In this document: positions 43,866 to 55,200 of the stretch, in pieces
How the letters are laid out: each line of letters opens with the position of its first letter
Position numbering within the stretch: the stretch's first letter is position 1
NCBI RefSeq assembly: GCF_003259675.1
Contig: NZ_PZJG01000007.1
Coordinates: forward strand, 53,378 to 117,377
DNA: 64,000 nucleotides
Reading direction: 5' to 3'
DNA from: Macrococcoides bohemicum
GTDB taxonomy: Bacteria; Bacillota; Bacilli; Staphylococcales; Staphylococcaceae
Made by a program: the position numbers and the translations under genes
Notes under the pieces: model-generated
What the model was told of the DNA's origin: nothing
The model's input: only the letters and a program-made list of their open reading frames with translations
Database searches by the model: none

Positions 43866-44414
43866 ATGAACAATTGGCTAGATACGAATCATTCCTTTGA
43901 ATTGAATCCATTTAACCGATTGATTTTGTACAAAATTTATCATATCTTAGAAAAGCTCGATCCACTTAATGTTGAAATGCATAGATTACATCAGAAGATT
44001 GTGAGAGATGGTCTCGACTCTCAGAATCATATTTTGCTGGAAGAACTGGCTTTAGAATATGAAAAAATACCTTCTCATGTAACAGAATTTGTTGAAGCAG
44101 TCATTAGAATGTATGTGCATATGACAAAATCATATACAGCACTTACAAAAAGTGAAATCGAAGTTTTAAAAGATCATCCTTATTTTTCTTTCTTAGGATT
44201 TAATCTTAATGAAGAAACGGATTATGAATTATACGCATTCTTTTATCTTCAAGAAATGCACCATTACGAAGGAAAGATAGATTTATCACTATTTAGCACG
44301 CTTTCAAAAAAACCGTTAGGCATCAAAGCTTATCAACTTATGTTAGATGTTTATGAGTACCATAAAATAAACACGTACCTTTCATTTGAAGTACTATGTA
44401 AAATATTAAAGTAG
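43866..44414 (+). CDS. hypothetical protein, 182 residues
   Basis: Not recognised. ATG at 43866 follows GGGAGGGAGGT; a TTG at 43857 inside this site is less likely. The sequence is soluble and looks all-helical, rich in Leu, Tyr and His, with FNRLILYKIYHILEKLDPLN and HVTEFVEAVIRMYVHMTKSY; no membrane segment or catalytic motif is seen. It has its own promoter and stands alone between the rpsR terminator and a repeat element. A conserved function cannot be inferred. Confidence 0.8.
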   Translation: MNNWLDTNHSFELNPFNRLILYKIYHILEKLDPLNVEMHRLHQKIVRDGLDSQNHILLEELALEYEKIPSHVTEFVEAVIRMYVHMTKSYTALTKSEIEVLKDHPYFSFLGFNLNEETDYELYAFFYLQEMHHYEGKIDLSLFSTLSKKPLGIKAYQLMLDVYEYHKINTYLSFEVLCKILK

Positions 44415-44442
44415 CTATACATAATCTTAAAATATAAAAAAC

Positions 44443-44514
44443 AAGGCTGGGACAGAAGTGTTCTGTCGTTTAAGCTGTTAAACAGAAGAGAGCTAAGACT
44501 TATGTCTCACCCTT
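44443..44514. repeat. GGCTGGGACA-type intergenic hairpin element
   Basis: Outer arms AAGGCTGGGACA and TGTCTCACCCTT flank smaller hairpins (ACAGAA/TTCTGT). The GGCTGGGACA start is a familiar short intergenic repeat in staphylococci. It lies between convergent genes and with AAAAAAC before it could act as a terminator in both directions. Copy number elsewhere cannot be seen from this window. Confidence 0.6.
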
Positions 44515-44515
44515 A

Positions 44516-45124
44516 TTACATTTCAGCTAATAACTGATCGATTGTTTTAAGGTCAATATTATTGCATCGAACATATTTAACACGATAAATATGTTCGATT
44601 GCTGTTCGCGCCTCTATTTTATTGCTCGTTTTTAAATACAAATTCATAGGTACAGGATCGTCTTCACGTAGACCGGGTTGATGATAATTGAAATTTGTTT
44701 TTGTAAAGCCAAACTTCTTGTAAAATGCGTCAAGTGGGCTATTCCCATCGGCATCTTTTTCACATTCAAGCATGATATGTTCTAATACGGTGCCATTATT
44801 CTCACAAAGTTTTACCATGATATCTTCAGCCTCATTCATAAGTTGAAGCGCTATTTGTTTCCCACGTACTTCTGGATTAACGACGAGATATACGATGTAA
44901 CCTATACGATATGTCACTTCTAAATGGAATGCAATAAAACCATACAGTATATCATCTTCATAGGCAGCGATAAAATGATAACTTTCTTCATCTTGTCTTT
45001 TAACGTTAAAAGACTGTGTAAATACTTCAATAGGTTCTCGAATTTCATAATCAAATTCAGCATTATATAAATCCATACATTGCTGAAAATAATGATCAGG
45101 TTCTGTAAGATGTAAAAATTTCAT
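44516..45124 (-). CDS. GNAT-family N-acetyltransferase
   Basis: 202 residues. The acetyl-CoA site is visible as VVNPEVRGKQIALQLMNEAE (about 88-106), preceded by beta strands AAYEDDILYGFIAFH and followed by FYKKFGFTK. An extra C-terminal 50 residues beyond the GNAT fold are unassigned. The substrate is unknown. It is transcribed against replication, unlike most genes on this arm. Confidence 0.88.
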   Translation of the reverse strand: MKFLHLTEPDHYFQQCMDLYNAEFDYEIREPIEVFTQSFNVKRQDEESYHFIAAYEDDILYGFIAFHLEVTYRIGYIVYLVVNPEVRGKQIALQLMNEAEDIMVKLCENNGTVLEHIMLECEKDADGNSPLDAFYKKFGFTKTNFNYHQPGLREDDPVPMNLYLKTSNKIEARTAIEHIYRVKYVRCNNIDLKTIDQLLAEM

Positions 45125-45200
45125 TTTAATACTCCGTTTACATTATTTAATATCCTTATTGTATCACTTCAACCCATTTAAAGCACTTTTAGAAATTTAA

Positions 45201-45240
45201 CATAAAAAAGAAAAGTCCCGAAGGACTTTTCTTTTTTATG
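45201..45240 (-). terminator. terminator of the YflT/DUF2382 gene
   Basis: AAAAGTCC pairs with GGACTTTT around a CGAA-type tetraloop, with long A/T runs on both sides, so it is bidirectional in form. It lies 7 bases after the stop. Confidence 0.9.
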
Positions 45241-45246
45241 TTGTAA

Positions 45247-46299
45247 TTAACGACGGTCAGTTAAGTCGTTACCTAAATCATCGCGACGGTCAGTTAAGTC
45301 GTTATCTAAATCATCGCGACGGTGAGCATTTGTATCGTCGATTTCAACTTCTTCACGACGAACTTCTTCTGAAACATGCTCAGTGTCAGTTACACGGTTT
45401 TTCTTGATTAATAATTCTTCAGATACTACGTTTTCTTTATCGATAGACACGCGTTCTTCAGTTAATGGGACACGGATAGTTTCTTCGTCTAAATCGTTAT
45501 CGAAGTGACCATCAGCTACAGTTTCGTTAACTTTACGACGTTCAATTGTAACTTCATCGTGAGATACTGGTACATCAAATTCTTGACGTTCAGATACTAC
45601 ATTTTTGTCGATTGTAACTTCACCCGATTGAACTACATCTTTGTTTACACGTAAACGTTCTTCATGTAATTGAATTTTTTCATCATCTGAAATGTCGTTA
45701 CGGTCTCTTAAATCGCTATCTAAATTGTTTAAACGCTCTTCTCTTGATAAGTTGTTGTACTCCTCATAGCTTAATCCACTGTTATTGTAATTGTTATTGT
45801 TATTCATATTTACTACTTCCTCTCCATTGTTTAAGTTATTTCTTTTGTGTTTCTCTGCATAATCCGCATCAGTATCAACATTCACACTTGCCGCGTATCC
45901 AAGACCTGTATGGTCAGTTTCATTAATGTGATCTGGAACATCATTGTCCCTTAAAGTACTACCTTCATCAGTAGCGTAAGCATCATTGTCTACATAAAGT
46001 AGAATTTTTCCGCTGTCTACAGCATTATCATACTCGACACGCTCTGATTCACTTAATTCTAATTTGTCAAACACTCGATGTTGTGGGTCTTCTCCAGTGA
46101 AGAATGCTGCCACTTTATCACCGAAAGAACCTTCAGCATCTTTAAATTGTACATCTGTATAATCTAAAGCTGAACCATCTAATTTGTTTTTAGAAATGAC
46201 ATGTAAGTCATGCTCTGCAATACCTTGTGTTTTTAGTTGGTCGATTCTACGTAATAAACTTTCTTCATTTAAAAATGTTTCTAAGTTTCTCATTTTCAT
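45247..46299 (-). CDS. general stress protein with YflT-like and DUF2382 domains
   Basis: 350 residues. N-terminal YflT/Gsp17M-type domain (about 1-105: IDQLKTQGIAEHDLHVIS, SGKILLYVDND), a flexible Asn/Asp-rich middle (about 110-200), and a YsnF/AvaK-type DUF2382 domain (about 200-325) with repeated RLRVNKDVVQSGEVTIDKNVV and EETIRVPLTEERVSIDKENV blocks. It ends in a short repeated tail of Asp/Arg-rich 11-mers. No signal peptide. A SigB-type promoter upstream agrees with a general stress role. Molecular function is not established for the family. GGAGG precedes ATG at 46299. Confidence 0.9.
   Translation of the reverse strand: MKMRNLETFLNEESLLRRIDQLKTQGIAEHDLHVISKNKLDGSALDYTDVQFKDAEGSFGDKVAAFFTGEDPQHRVFDKLELSESERVEYDNAVDSGKILLYVDNDAYATDEGSTLRDNDVPDHINETDHTGLGYAASVNVDTDADYAEKHKRNNLNNGEEVVNMNNNNNYNNSGLSYEEYNNLSREERLNNLDSDLRDRNDISDDEKIQLHEERLRVNKDVVQSGEVTIDKNVVSERQEFDVPVSHDEVTIERRKVNETVADGHFDNDLDEETIRVPLTEERVSIDKENVVSEELLIKKNRVTDTEHVSEEVRREEVEIDDTNAHRRDDLDNDLTDRRDDLGNDLTDRR
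45252..45323 (-). repeat. 33-base tandem repeat at the 3' end of the stress-protein gene
   Basis: Two near-identical 33-base units (45252-45284 and 45285-45317) plus a partial third encode the repeated DDLxNDLTDRR tail. A recent in-frame duplication; copy number may vary between strains. Confidence 0.85.
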
Positions 46300-46364
46300 C
46301 GTACCTCCAAATTGTTTGTATTGTCGTTGCTTGATGACTGTTGTTTTGTTGTTATGCTAATTAG

Positions 46365-46389
46365 ATACCCGTGAACTTAAAAGGTAAAC
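46365..46389 (-). promoter_or_regulatory. SigB-dependent promoter of the stress-protein gene
   Basis: Minus strand GTTTAC (46384-46389), 13 bases, GGGTAT (46365-46370) fits the SigB consensus GTTTAA-N12/15-GGGTAT with one mismatch, about 65 bases before the start. Confidence 0.8.
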
Positions 46390-46611
46390 ACAAATAATAA
46401 AGAATTTTTTCTAAATTTAGAGAATTAATAGTGACATACATATGGAAGAAAAGCATACTTTTTTATAAAAAAATATTTTAAAAATATTAAGTTTATAAGA
46501 GATTAACATACTTTTACCGTCATCGAGTCAGATAAATTGCGATTAAAAAATTAATCTATTTAATATATTACATACTGATTATTTTGAATAATGCGTCATT
46601 TTAAAGCGGTA

Positions 46612-46640
46612 TTGCTAATTAAGTATAACTTTGATATTAT
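46612..46640 (+). promoter_or_regulatory. promoter of xpt-pbuX-guaBA
   Basis: TTGCTA (46612-46617), 17 bases, TATTAT (46635-46640), about 25 bases before the riboswitch aptamer. Between this and the SigB promoter (46390-46610) the DNA is AT-rich with no gene. Confidence 0.65.
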
Positions 46641-46665
46641 CTATAAAATATTATAAATAAGAATA

Positions 46666-46808
46666 ACTCATATAAATTAAAGGATATGGCTTTAGCGTTT
46701 CTACCACATTACCGTAAATAATGTGACTATGAGTAATAAAAGTGATATTTATTCATATAAATACACTTATTACTCATCTTAAATTTTATTTAAGATGAGT
46801 TTTTTTTA
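46666..46808 (+). promoter_or_regulatory. guanine riboswitch with transcription terminator
   Basis: P1 pairs ACTCAT (46666-46671) with ATGAGT (46729-46734); P2 is TAAAG/CTTTA with GGATATGG; P3 is CACATT/AATGTG; conserved TTTCTACC and GACTATG are present. The base equivalent to position 74 is C, as in guanine sensors. A terminator ACTCATCTTAAA/TTTAAGATGAGT plus eight T (46772-46808) competes with an antiterminator pairing 46729-46744 with 46764-46777. Guanine or hypoxanthine binding should stop transcription. Confidence 0.95.
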
Positions 46809-46849
46809 TATTCTTTTAACATTTTTTTATCAAATTTATGGAGGTCGTT

Positions 46850-47425
46850 ATGGAATTATTGCAGCAAAAAGTTAAAGAAGACGGTGTAGTAATTGATGGA
46901 GGAATTCTGAAGGTTGATTCTTTCTTGAATCATCAAATTGATGCAAAGTTAATGCATGAAATAGGCAAGACGTTCTATGAGACGTACAAAGATGAGAACA
47001 TTACCAAAATCCTGACAATTGAAGCATCAGGGATTGCACCAGCTATTATGGCAGCATTGCATTTTGATGTGCCTTGTTTATTTGCAAAGAAGGCACAGCC
47101 AAGCACTTTAACAGAAGAAGTTTATCAGACGGATATCCATTCGTATACGAAGAATAAAACAAATCATGTTATTATTTCTAAAAAATTTTTAAATGAGAAT
47201 GATCGAGTATTAATCATTGATGATTTTTTAGCAAATGGTGAGGCGGCACTTGGATTATATGATTTAGTAAATCAAGCAGGGGCAAGTTGTGCGGGTGTTG
47301 GTATCGTAGTTGAAAAAAGCTTCCAAAAAGGATACCAAAGACTAATAGATAAAGGATTAAGTGTCACAAGTTTATGTAGAATCGCTTCTTTAGATGATAA
47401 TAAAGTGACATTGGTAGGCGAATAA
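46850..47425 (+). CDS. xpt: xanthine phosphoribosyltransferase
   Basis: 191 residues from ATG at 46850 (MELLQQKVKEDGVVIDGG), behind GGAGG; the ATG at 46838 overlaps that site. PRPP-binding motif VLIIDDFLANGEAALG. It salvages xanthine to XMP. First gene of the purine salvage operon, next to pbuX with one base between them. Confidence 0.97.
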   Translation: MELLQQKVKEDGVVIDGGILKVDSFLNHQIDAKLMHEIGKTFYETYKDENITKILTIEASGIAPAIMAALHFDVPCLFAKKAQPSTLTEEVYQTDIHSYTKNKTNHVIISKKFLNENDRVLIIDDFLANGEAALGLYDLVNQAGASCAGVGIVVEKSFQKGYQRLIDKGLSVTSLCRIASLDDNKVTLVGE

Positions 47426-47426
47426 G

Positions 47427-48695
47427 ATGAAAAATTTATTATTAAGTATTCAGCATTTGCTCGCAATGTATGCTGGAGCAATTATTGTTCCAATCATAGT
47501 CGGGCATGCATTAGGGTTTAGCGCACAAGAAACGGCATATTTAGTTTCTGTCGATATCTTTATGTGTGGTGTTGCTACATTCCTACAAGTATATAAAGGT
47601 ATCGGGATTGGCTTACCTGTAGTACTTGGATGTACCTTTACTGCCGTAACCCCAATGATTATGGTAGGTTCAAAACACGGAATAGATGTCCTTTATGGAT
47701 CACTCTTTGCTTCAGGGATTATTATCGTACTTATTTCACCGTTCTTTTCCTATCTGGTAAAGATATTCCCGCCAGTAGTAACAGGTAGTGTTGTAACGAT
47801 TATTGGTATTACGTTAATGCCGGTGGCGATGAATAATCTTGCTGGTGGACAAGGTAGTAAAGACTACGGAGCTCCGCTTAATATTTTATTAGGTTTAATC
47901 ACTTTAATCATTATATTAGTTATTCATAGATTATCTACCGGATTTATTCGTTCAATCGCGATATTACTCGGTTTAGTCATCGGTACAGTAATTGCTTCAT
48001 TCTTTGGCTTAGTAAATTTAAATCCTGTACATGAATCTAACTGGTTCGAATTACCGAAACCATTTAGATTTGCAGGATTTAAATTTGAATTAGGATCAAT
48101 TTTATTATTTGTTATTGTAGGAATCGTCAGCTTAATTGAATCAACAGGTGTTTATTCAGCACTAAGTGAGATTACAAAAACAAAAATAGATAGAAAAGAT
48201 ATATCTAAAGGTTATCGTGCAGAAGGAATTGCGATTGTTTTAGGTTCTATCTTCAACGCATTTCCGTATACGGCATATTCACAAAACGTAGGACTCGTTT
48301 CATTATCGGGTGTGAAATCAAATAAAGTTATGTATGGTATGGTCGGTTTATTATTGTTATGTGGATCGATTCCGAAACTTGGTGCAATTGCGACAATCAT
48401 TCCAACATCTGTTCTAGGTGGTGCAATGATTGCCATGTTCGGTATGGTCATGGCATATGGTGTGAAAATGCTTGGTGCTATTGATTTCACAAGACAAGAT
48501 AATCTATTGATTATTGCAGTATCTGTCGGGATCGGATTAGGCATAACAACAGTACCGGAAGCTTTCAGCAAGTTTGGCAATGACTATGAATGGTTGACAC
48601 AAAATGGAATTGTTATCGGTACATTTACTGCCATTATCCTTAATTTATTTTTTAACGGATTAAAAGATAAACAAATACGTGAAAATGTGAAATAA
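47427..48695 (+). CDS. pbuX: xanthine permease
   Basis: 422 residues, NCS2 nucleobase-cation symporter family with about 12-14 membrane segments. IVGHALGF, the motif QNVGLVSLSGVKSN and GIVSLIESTGVYSALSEIT match NCS2 xanthine carriers. It supplies xanthine for Xpt and is under the same riboswitch. Confidence 0.95.
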   Translation: MKNLLLSIQHLLAMYAGAIIVPIIVGHALGFSAQETAYLVSVDIFMCGVATFLQVYKGIGIGLPVVLGCTFTAVTPMIMVGSKHGIDVLYGSLFASGIIIVLISPFFSYLVKIFPPVVTGSVVTIIGITLMPVAMNNLAGGQGSKDYGAPLNILLGLITLIIILVIHRLSTGFIRSIAILLGLVIGTVIASFFGLVNLNPVHESNWFELPKPFRFAGFKFELGSILLFVIVGIVSLIESTGVYSALSEITKTKIDRKDISKGYRAEGIAIVLGSIFNAFPYTAYSQNVGLVSLSGVKSNKVMYGMVGLLLLCGSIPKLGAIATIIPTSVLGGAMIAMFGMVMAYGVKMLGAIDFTRQDNLLIIAVSVGIGLGITTVPEAFSKFGNDYEWLTQNGIVIGTFTAIILNLFFNGLKDKQIRENVK

Positions 48696-48715
48696 TAGAA
48701 CTACTAAAATTTTAA

Positions 48716-50209
<1,494 letters not shown>

Positions 50210-50272
50210 GAATATCTTCACACGACAAATTACATTATAATATACTTAACTTAACTAAAAGGAGAACAAACT

Positions 50273-51814
50273 ATGGAAATGGCATTTGAACAGGAACTTA
50301 TATTAGTTCTTGATTTTGGAAGTCAGTATAACCAGTTGATCACACGACGTATTCGTGAGATGGGTGTTTATTCAGAACTTCACGATCATGAAATTTCAAT
50401 TGAAGAGATTAAAAAGATGAATCCTAAAGGAATCATTCTTTCAGGGGGGCCAAATTCAGTTTATGAAGAAGGTTCGTTTACGGTAGATCCTGAAATCTTT
50501 AATTTAGGTGTACCTGTAATGGGTATTTGCTATGGTATGCAGTTAATGACAAAATTATTAGGCGGAACTGTAGAACGTGCAAATGAACGTGAGTACGGTA
50601 AAGCAGTCATTAAAGCAGAAACACATTCATTGTTTACAAAACTTCCAGAAGAACAAACAGTATGGATGAGTCACAGCGATAAAGTAATCAACCTACCTGA
50701 AGGTTTTAATGTCATTGCACATTCACCAAGCTGTAAATATGCAGCGATTGAGAATCCTGAACGTAATTTATATGGAGTTCAATTCCATCCTGAAGTACGT
50801 CATTCTGAATATGGAAATGATTTATTACGTAACTTTATCCGCGAAATCTGTAAGTGTACAGGTGAATGGACAATGGAAAACTTCATCGAAATCGAAATCG
50901 AGAAGATTCGCGAAAAAGTTGGAGATAGAAAAGTTATCTGTGCGATGAGTGGTGGTGTAGATTCATCAGTAGTTGCAGTATTAATCCATAAAGCAATTGG
51001 CGATCAGTTAACTTGTATCTTCGTTGACCATGGTTTACTCCGTAAAGGTGAAGGCGATATGGTGATGAAACAGTTCGGTGAAGGATTTAACATGAATATT
51101 ATTCGCGTTGATGCGAAAGAACGTTTTATGAGCAAATTAGCAGGGGTATCTGATCCTGAGAAGAAACGTAAGATTATCGGTAATGAGTTCGTATACTTAT
51201 TCGATGAAGAAGCAACGAAATTAAAAGATGCTGATTTCTTAGCACAAGGAACTCTTTATACAGATATTATTGAATCAGGTACAAAGACTGCACAAACGAT
51301 TAAATCACACCATAACGTTGGTGGACTACCAGAAGATATGCAGTTTGAATTAATCGAGCCTGTGAATACACTATTTAAAGACGAAGTACGTGCATTAGGT
51401 ATTGAATTAGGTATCCCTGAACATTTAGTATGGCGTCAACCATTCCCGGGTCCTGGACTTGGAATCCGTGTACTAGGTGAAATTACTGAAGAGAAATTAG
51501 AAATCGTACGTGAATCTGATGCAATCTTAAGAGAGGTAATTGCTCAGGAAGGTCTTGAAAGAGATATTTGGCAATACTTCACTGTATTACCTGATATCCG
51601 TTCGGTTGGTGTTATGGGAGATTATAGAACATATGATTACACAGTAGGTGTACGTGCTGTAACAAGTATCGATGGTATGACAAGTGACTTTGCCAGAATC
51701 GATTGGGAAGTACTTCAAAAAGTATCGAGTCGTATCGTAAACGAAGTAGCACACGTTAACCGTGTTGTTTATGATATTACATCTAAGCCACCAAGCACGA
51801 TTGAGTGGGAATAG
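50273..51814 (+). CDS. guaA: GMP synthase (glutamine-hydrolysing)
   Basis: 513 residues. Class I glutamine amidotransferase with catalytic Cys in GICYGMQLM (about residue 85) and [14 protein letters not shown]-pyrophosphatase domain with [10 protein letters not shown]-terminal dimer domain ends [10 protein letters not shown]. Converts XMP to GMP. AAAGGAG lies 8 bases before ATG. Last gene of the purine cluster; a weak promoter could lie in the 63-base gap after guaB. Confidence 0.98.
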   Translation: MEMAFEQELILVLDFGSQYNQLITRRIREMGVYSELHDHEISIEEIKKMNPKGIILSGGPNSVYEEGSFTVDPEIFNLGVPVMGICYGMQLMTKLLGGTVERANEREYGKAVIKAETHSLFTKLPEEQTVWMSHSDKVINLPEGFNVIAHSPSCKYAAIENPERNLYGVQFHPEVRHSEYGNDLLRNFIREICKCTGEWTMENFIEIEIEKIREKVGDRKVICAMSGGVDSSVVAVLIHKAIGDQLTCIFVDHGLLRKGEGDMVMKQFGEGFNMNIIRVDAKERFMSKLAGVSDPEKKRKIIGNEFVYLFDEEATKLKDADFLAQGTLYTDIIESGTKTAQTIKSHHNVGGLPEDMQFELIEPVNTLFKDEVRALGIELGIPEHLVWRQPFPGPGLGIRVLGEITEEKLEIVRESDAILREVIAQEGLERDIWQYFTVLPDIRSVGVMGDYRTYDYTVGVRAVTSIDGMTSDFARIDWEVLQKVSSRIVNEVAHVNRVVYDITSKPPSTIEWE

Positions 51815-51826
51815 AATTAACAAAAA

Positions 51827-51867
51827 ATAAAAGGGGTGTGTTGTTAAACGATACATCTCTTTTTTTG
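51827..51867 (+). terminator. candidate guaA terminator
   Basis: AGGGGTGT pairs imperfectly with ACATCTCT (G-T pairs) around a 13-base loop, followed by seven T. Confidence 0.6.
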
Positions 51868-52106
51868 TTCTTGAAACTTTATTCACAAATTGTCATAAAA
51901 AAGACACAAAATTAGCATTAAAAGGAAAATTTAAATAGGAAAATAGTTAGAATATATATATAGGAAAATAATATGGAAACACCTATTTTACACTTAATTC
52001 TCTGTCTCTTTACTATTTTAATATAATTAATTTTATCATTATAAAGAAGGATATATTTTTTATACTAAGAAAAAAATTATCTGGTGAATAACATACTATA
52101 TTCCTA

Positions 52107-52135
52107 TTGAAAAGGAAACTGATAATACATAGAAT
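52107..52135 (+). promoter_or_regulatory. candidate promoter of the giant surface protein
   Basis: TTGAAA (52107-52112), 17 bases, TAGAAT (52130-52135), about 75 bases before the start. A second candidate, TTGTCA (51890-51895), 17 bases, TAGCAT (51913-51918), lies farther upstream. The 51868-52211 gap is otherwise AT-rich, with no gene. Confidence 0.5.
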
Positions 52136-52211
52136 ATTAATGATAATGGAATTTAGTAGTGAGTAATTTTTTTGTCTATTTTGAAATCAATTGTTAACAA
52201 AGGAGGTTAAT

Positions 52212-55200
52212 ATGAATAAATTTACAAGAATCATTTTGATGATAGCGATAATTGTTATGGCATTGCCATTACAATTTATATCTCAAAATAAAGCAGATGC
52301 TGCAACGAGTGGAGTCCCGCCTGCATTATGTACAAAAACTTTGACTGGCACGACTTCTATTCCAAAAGTCACACTTAGTCCAAAACCATTAGATTTAGTC
52401 TTTATTTTAGATGCCAGTGGATCATTTACATCTAACATGCCTAATGTTAAAGAAATGATCAATGCTTCAATTGATAAATTTGTGCAACCTGCAGATGGCG
52501 ATCGTACGATGATAACAACATTCCAAGGGGTGAAGAACAACAACTTCCAAAACCCTCCAGGAACAAATTACTATACTAGTGCGATTAATGATTTTAAGAT
52601 TACCACAAACAGTTCTAAGTTAACGTCAGATATTACATCTGTTAAATCGTTTGTAAATGCGGTTGTCCCTAAAGGTGGAACGCCGACACCAAGTGGTGTG
52701 ACTCAAGCATTAAATGACTATAAATCTGTTGCAGGTGCTGCAACAGGTAGACAAACGGTGTTCGTATTAATTACAGATGGTGTGGCTAACGTAAGTCCGG
52801 TCACGCAAAGTATCGAAAAAACAAATATCGGGGAACAGGCATATATTGATAACTTTAAATCGGTAAGCACAGTGGTAGGAACATATTATGATGATAGTTT
52901 AAGGCAATATTATACTAAATATCGCTGGGCTAGATACAATGCGGTTACAGGTGCGTTTATAAGAAATGAATATGTGAATGATTATCCGGGAACAGTGTAT
53001 GATCAATTTTATGACGCAGCGAATGGTACATGGCCTTATATTTATCAATATGAAACTTCTCAGGACTGGAAGGCAAGGTTGAATGATTTAACAGCTGCTG
53101 TTACAAGTGTTAAGACGTCATACTCTAATGCAGAATTTGTTGTTGGTTTCTTAGAAGATAGAAATTCATTCTCTAATATGACGATGTATGGCCCTTTATA
53201 TGAAACGACGATGCGTCCACAAATTCAAACCACTTTACAAAGTTATTCAACAGATCCAGGTTACTATATCAATACGGGAGATTCTACTGCTTTTGTTAAC
53301 CAGTTATCTTCAGCAATTAGTAACGCGGCACAAGCAGTGAATTCTTCAGGAACATTTACATTAACTGCTGGATACAAAATGGAAACCATGACGCTTGTTA
53401 ATAAAACAACAGGAGAAAGAATCCCGTTATCATTTACCCAAAATGGCACAACAATAACGGTTAACAAATTTGATTACGATGGATCTGAATACAGTTTAGA
53501 ATATACAACCCAACTTCTAAATCCTGATTTACTTGTTATTGATGCGGATCCTACGGCAGACGAAATAGGGCCGACACTAACCGGTGAATTTACTTTCGGT
53601 ACTCAGAAAGTAACTGTACCTAAGTTTGGACCTTCTAAAGCAGATACTTATCAATATTTTAATTGTGAAACAACAGTGAAAAAATCTGTAAAAAAAGCGA
53701 CTGAAACTTCATATAGAACACCAAGTACCACTTTAGATTCCGGGACACAAACATTTTCGTTTTCGAATGACTATGCTTTTAATCGATCACCATTAGCCTG
53801 GACAACAAGTCCAGTACTTTATGATAAGATTGATCCGAGATTAGAAATTTTAGATGTTAAGGTTGTTGCACTTGATAAAAGTGGTGCTTCATCAGTGCCG
53901 TTTACTTTAGGGTCTAATGCAATTACTACATTGAATAATGAAGTTAAAGTAACATTACCAGCAGATGCTGATGGGAAATTTACGAGCTATTTAGGTGATC
54001 AATATAAAGTACTGATCACAGCAAAGATAAAGCCTGAATTCGCTCAAGCTGGAGCGCTTTATACTGATATTGTAACGAACGGTATTCCTAACCAGGCGGA
54101 AATCATAACTACAATTTCAGGCGCTACGACGAAGCAATCTTTATTATCTAATGAAGTTAAAGTTTATACACCGAATCAACGACCTTGGCCAATTTCATTC
54201 CAGAAGAATGGAGTTGCACCTGATGGTAGTAAGAAAGGGATACCTGGTGCAGAATTTAAAATAACACCAGTTACTACTTACGAAGATGCATCAGGGAAAA
54301 TTGTACAAGTAGAAAATGGAACACCGGTAACGGCGACTTCAACATCTACTGGAAAAGTTATTACTCCTGATTTAATGCCCGGTGTGTACATTGTTGAAGA
54401 AACAACTGCACCGTCAGGTTATGTTAAAGACAATTCTAAATATAAAATAACGGTTAATAGTGATGGTAGCTATACCGTTCTTAAAATAGACACAACAGGA
54501 ACAGAAACTTCGATGCCTAGTCCACTAACAGTCGATAATAAACAGTTAAAGGCAACGATTGATTTAGTAAAGCAATCAAACGTAACTTCGGTAACGAAAG
54601 CTGAAGACCTAATTACGTATACATTCAAAGTAACAAATACTGGGGAAATCGCTTTATACAATATTAAGCTGGATGATCCGATGTTCCCGCAAGGAATTAC
54701 GCTAAGTAAGACGACGTTAAATCCTGGGGAAAGTACAACAGCTTCAGTAACTAAGACTGTTACGCAACAAGAAATAAATGGTGGAGATATAGTTAATACA
54801 GCAAAAGTTACAGGTACACCACCAGGTGATATCACACCTCCAACGGATGAAGACAAAGTGACTGTATTGACTCCAGATACGCCAGCAATTACTTTAGACA
54901 AAGTTGCAGATAAATCCGTTGTTAAAGAAGGAGATATTGTTACTTATAACTTCACTGTAACGAACACGGGGAATGTAACTTTAACAAATGTTTCATTGAA
55001 AGACCCGATGCTCGGTGGAGTGGTTTCTCTTATGAAAACTACATTATTGCCCGGGGAATCAACAACGGGTACAGCAAAATATACTGTAACAGATAAAGAT
55101 ATGTTCAACCCAACCATTGCGAATACAGCAACGGTTGCGGGCACACCACCTTCAGGAACAGAAGTTACAGCAAAAGATACTGAAACAGTAACAACAACAT

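Noticed and set aside
46390..46610. A small gene between the stress protein and the riboswitch
   Set aside because: Only short frames without ribosome sites; the stretch is AT-rich intergenic DNA.
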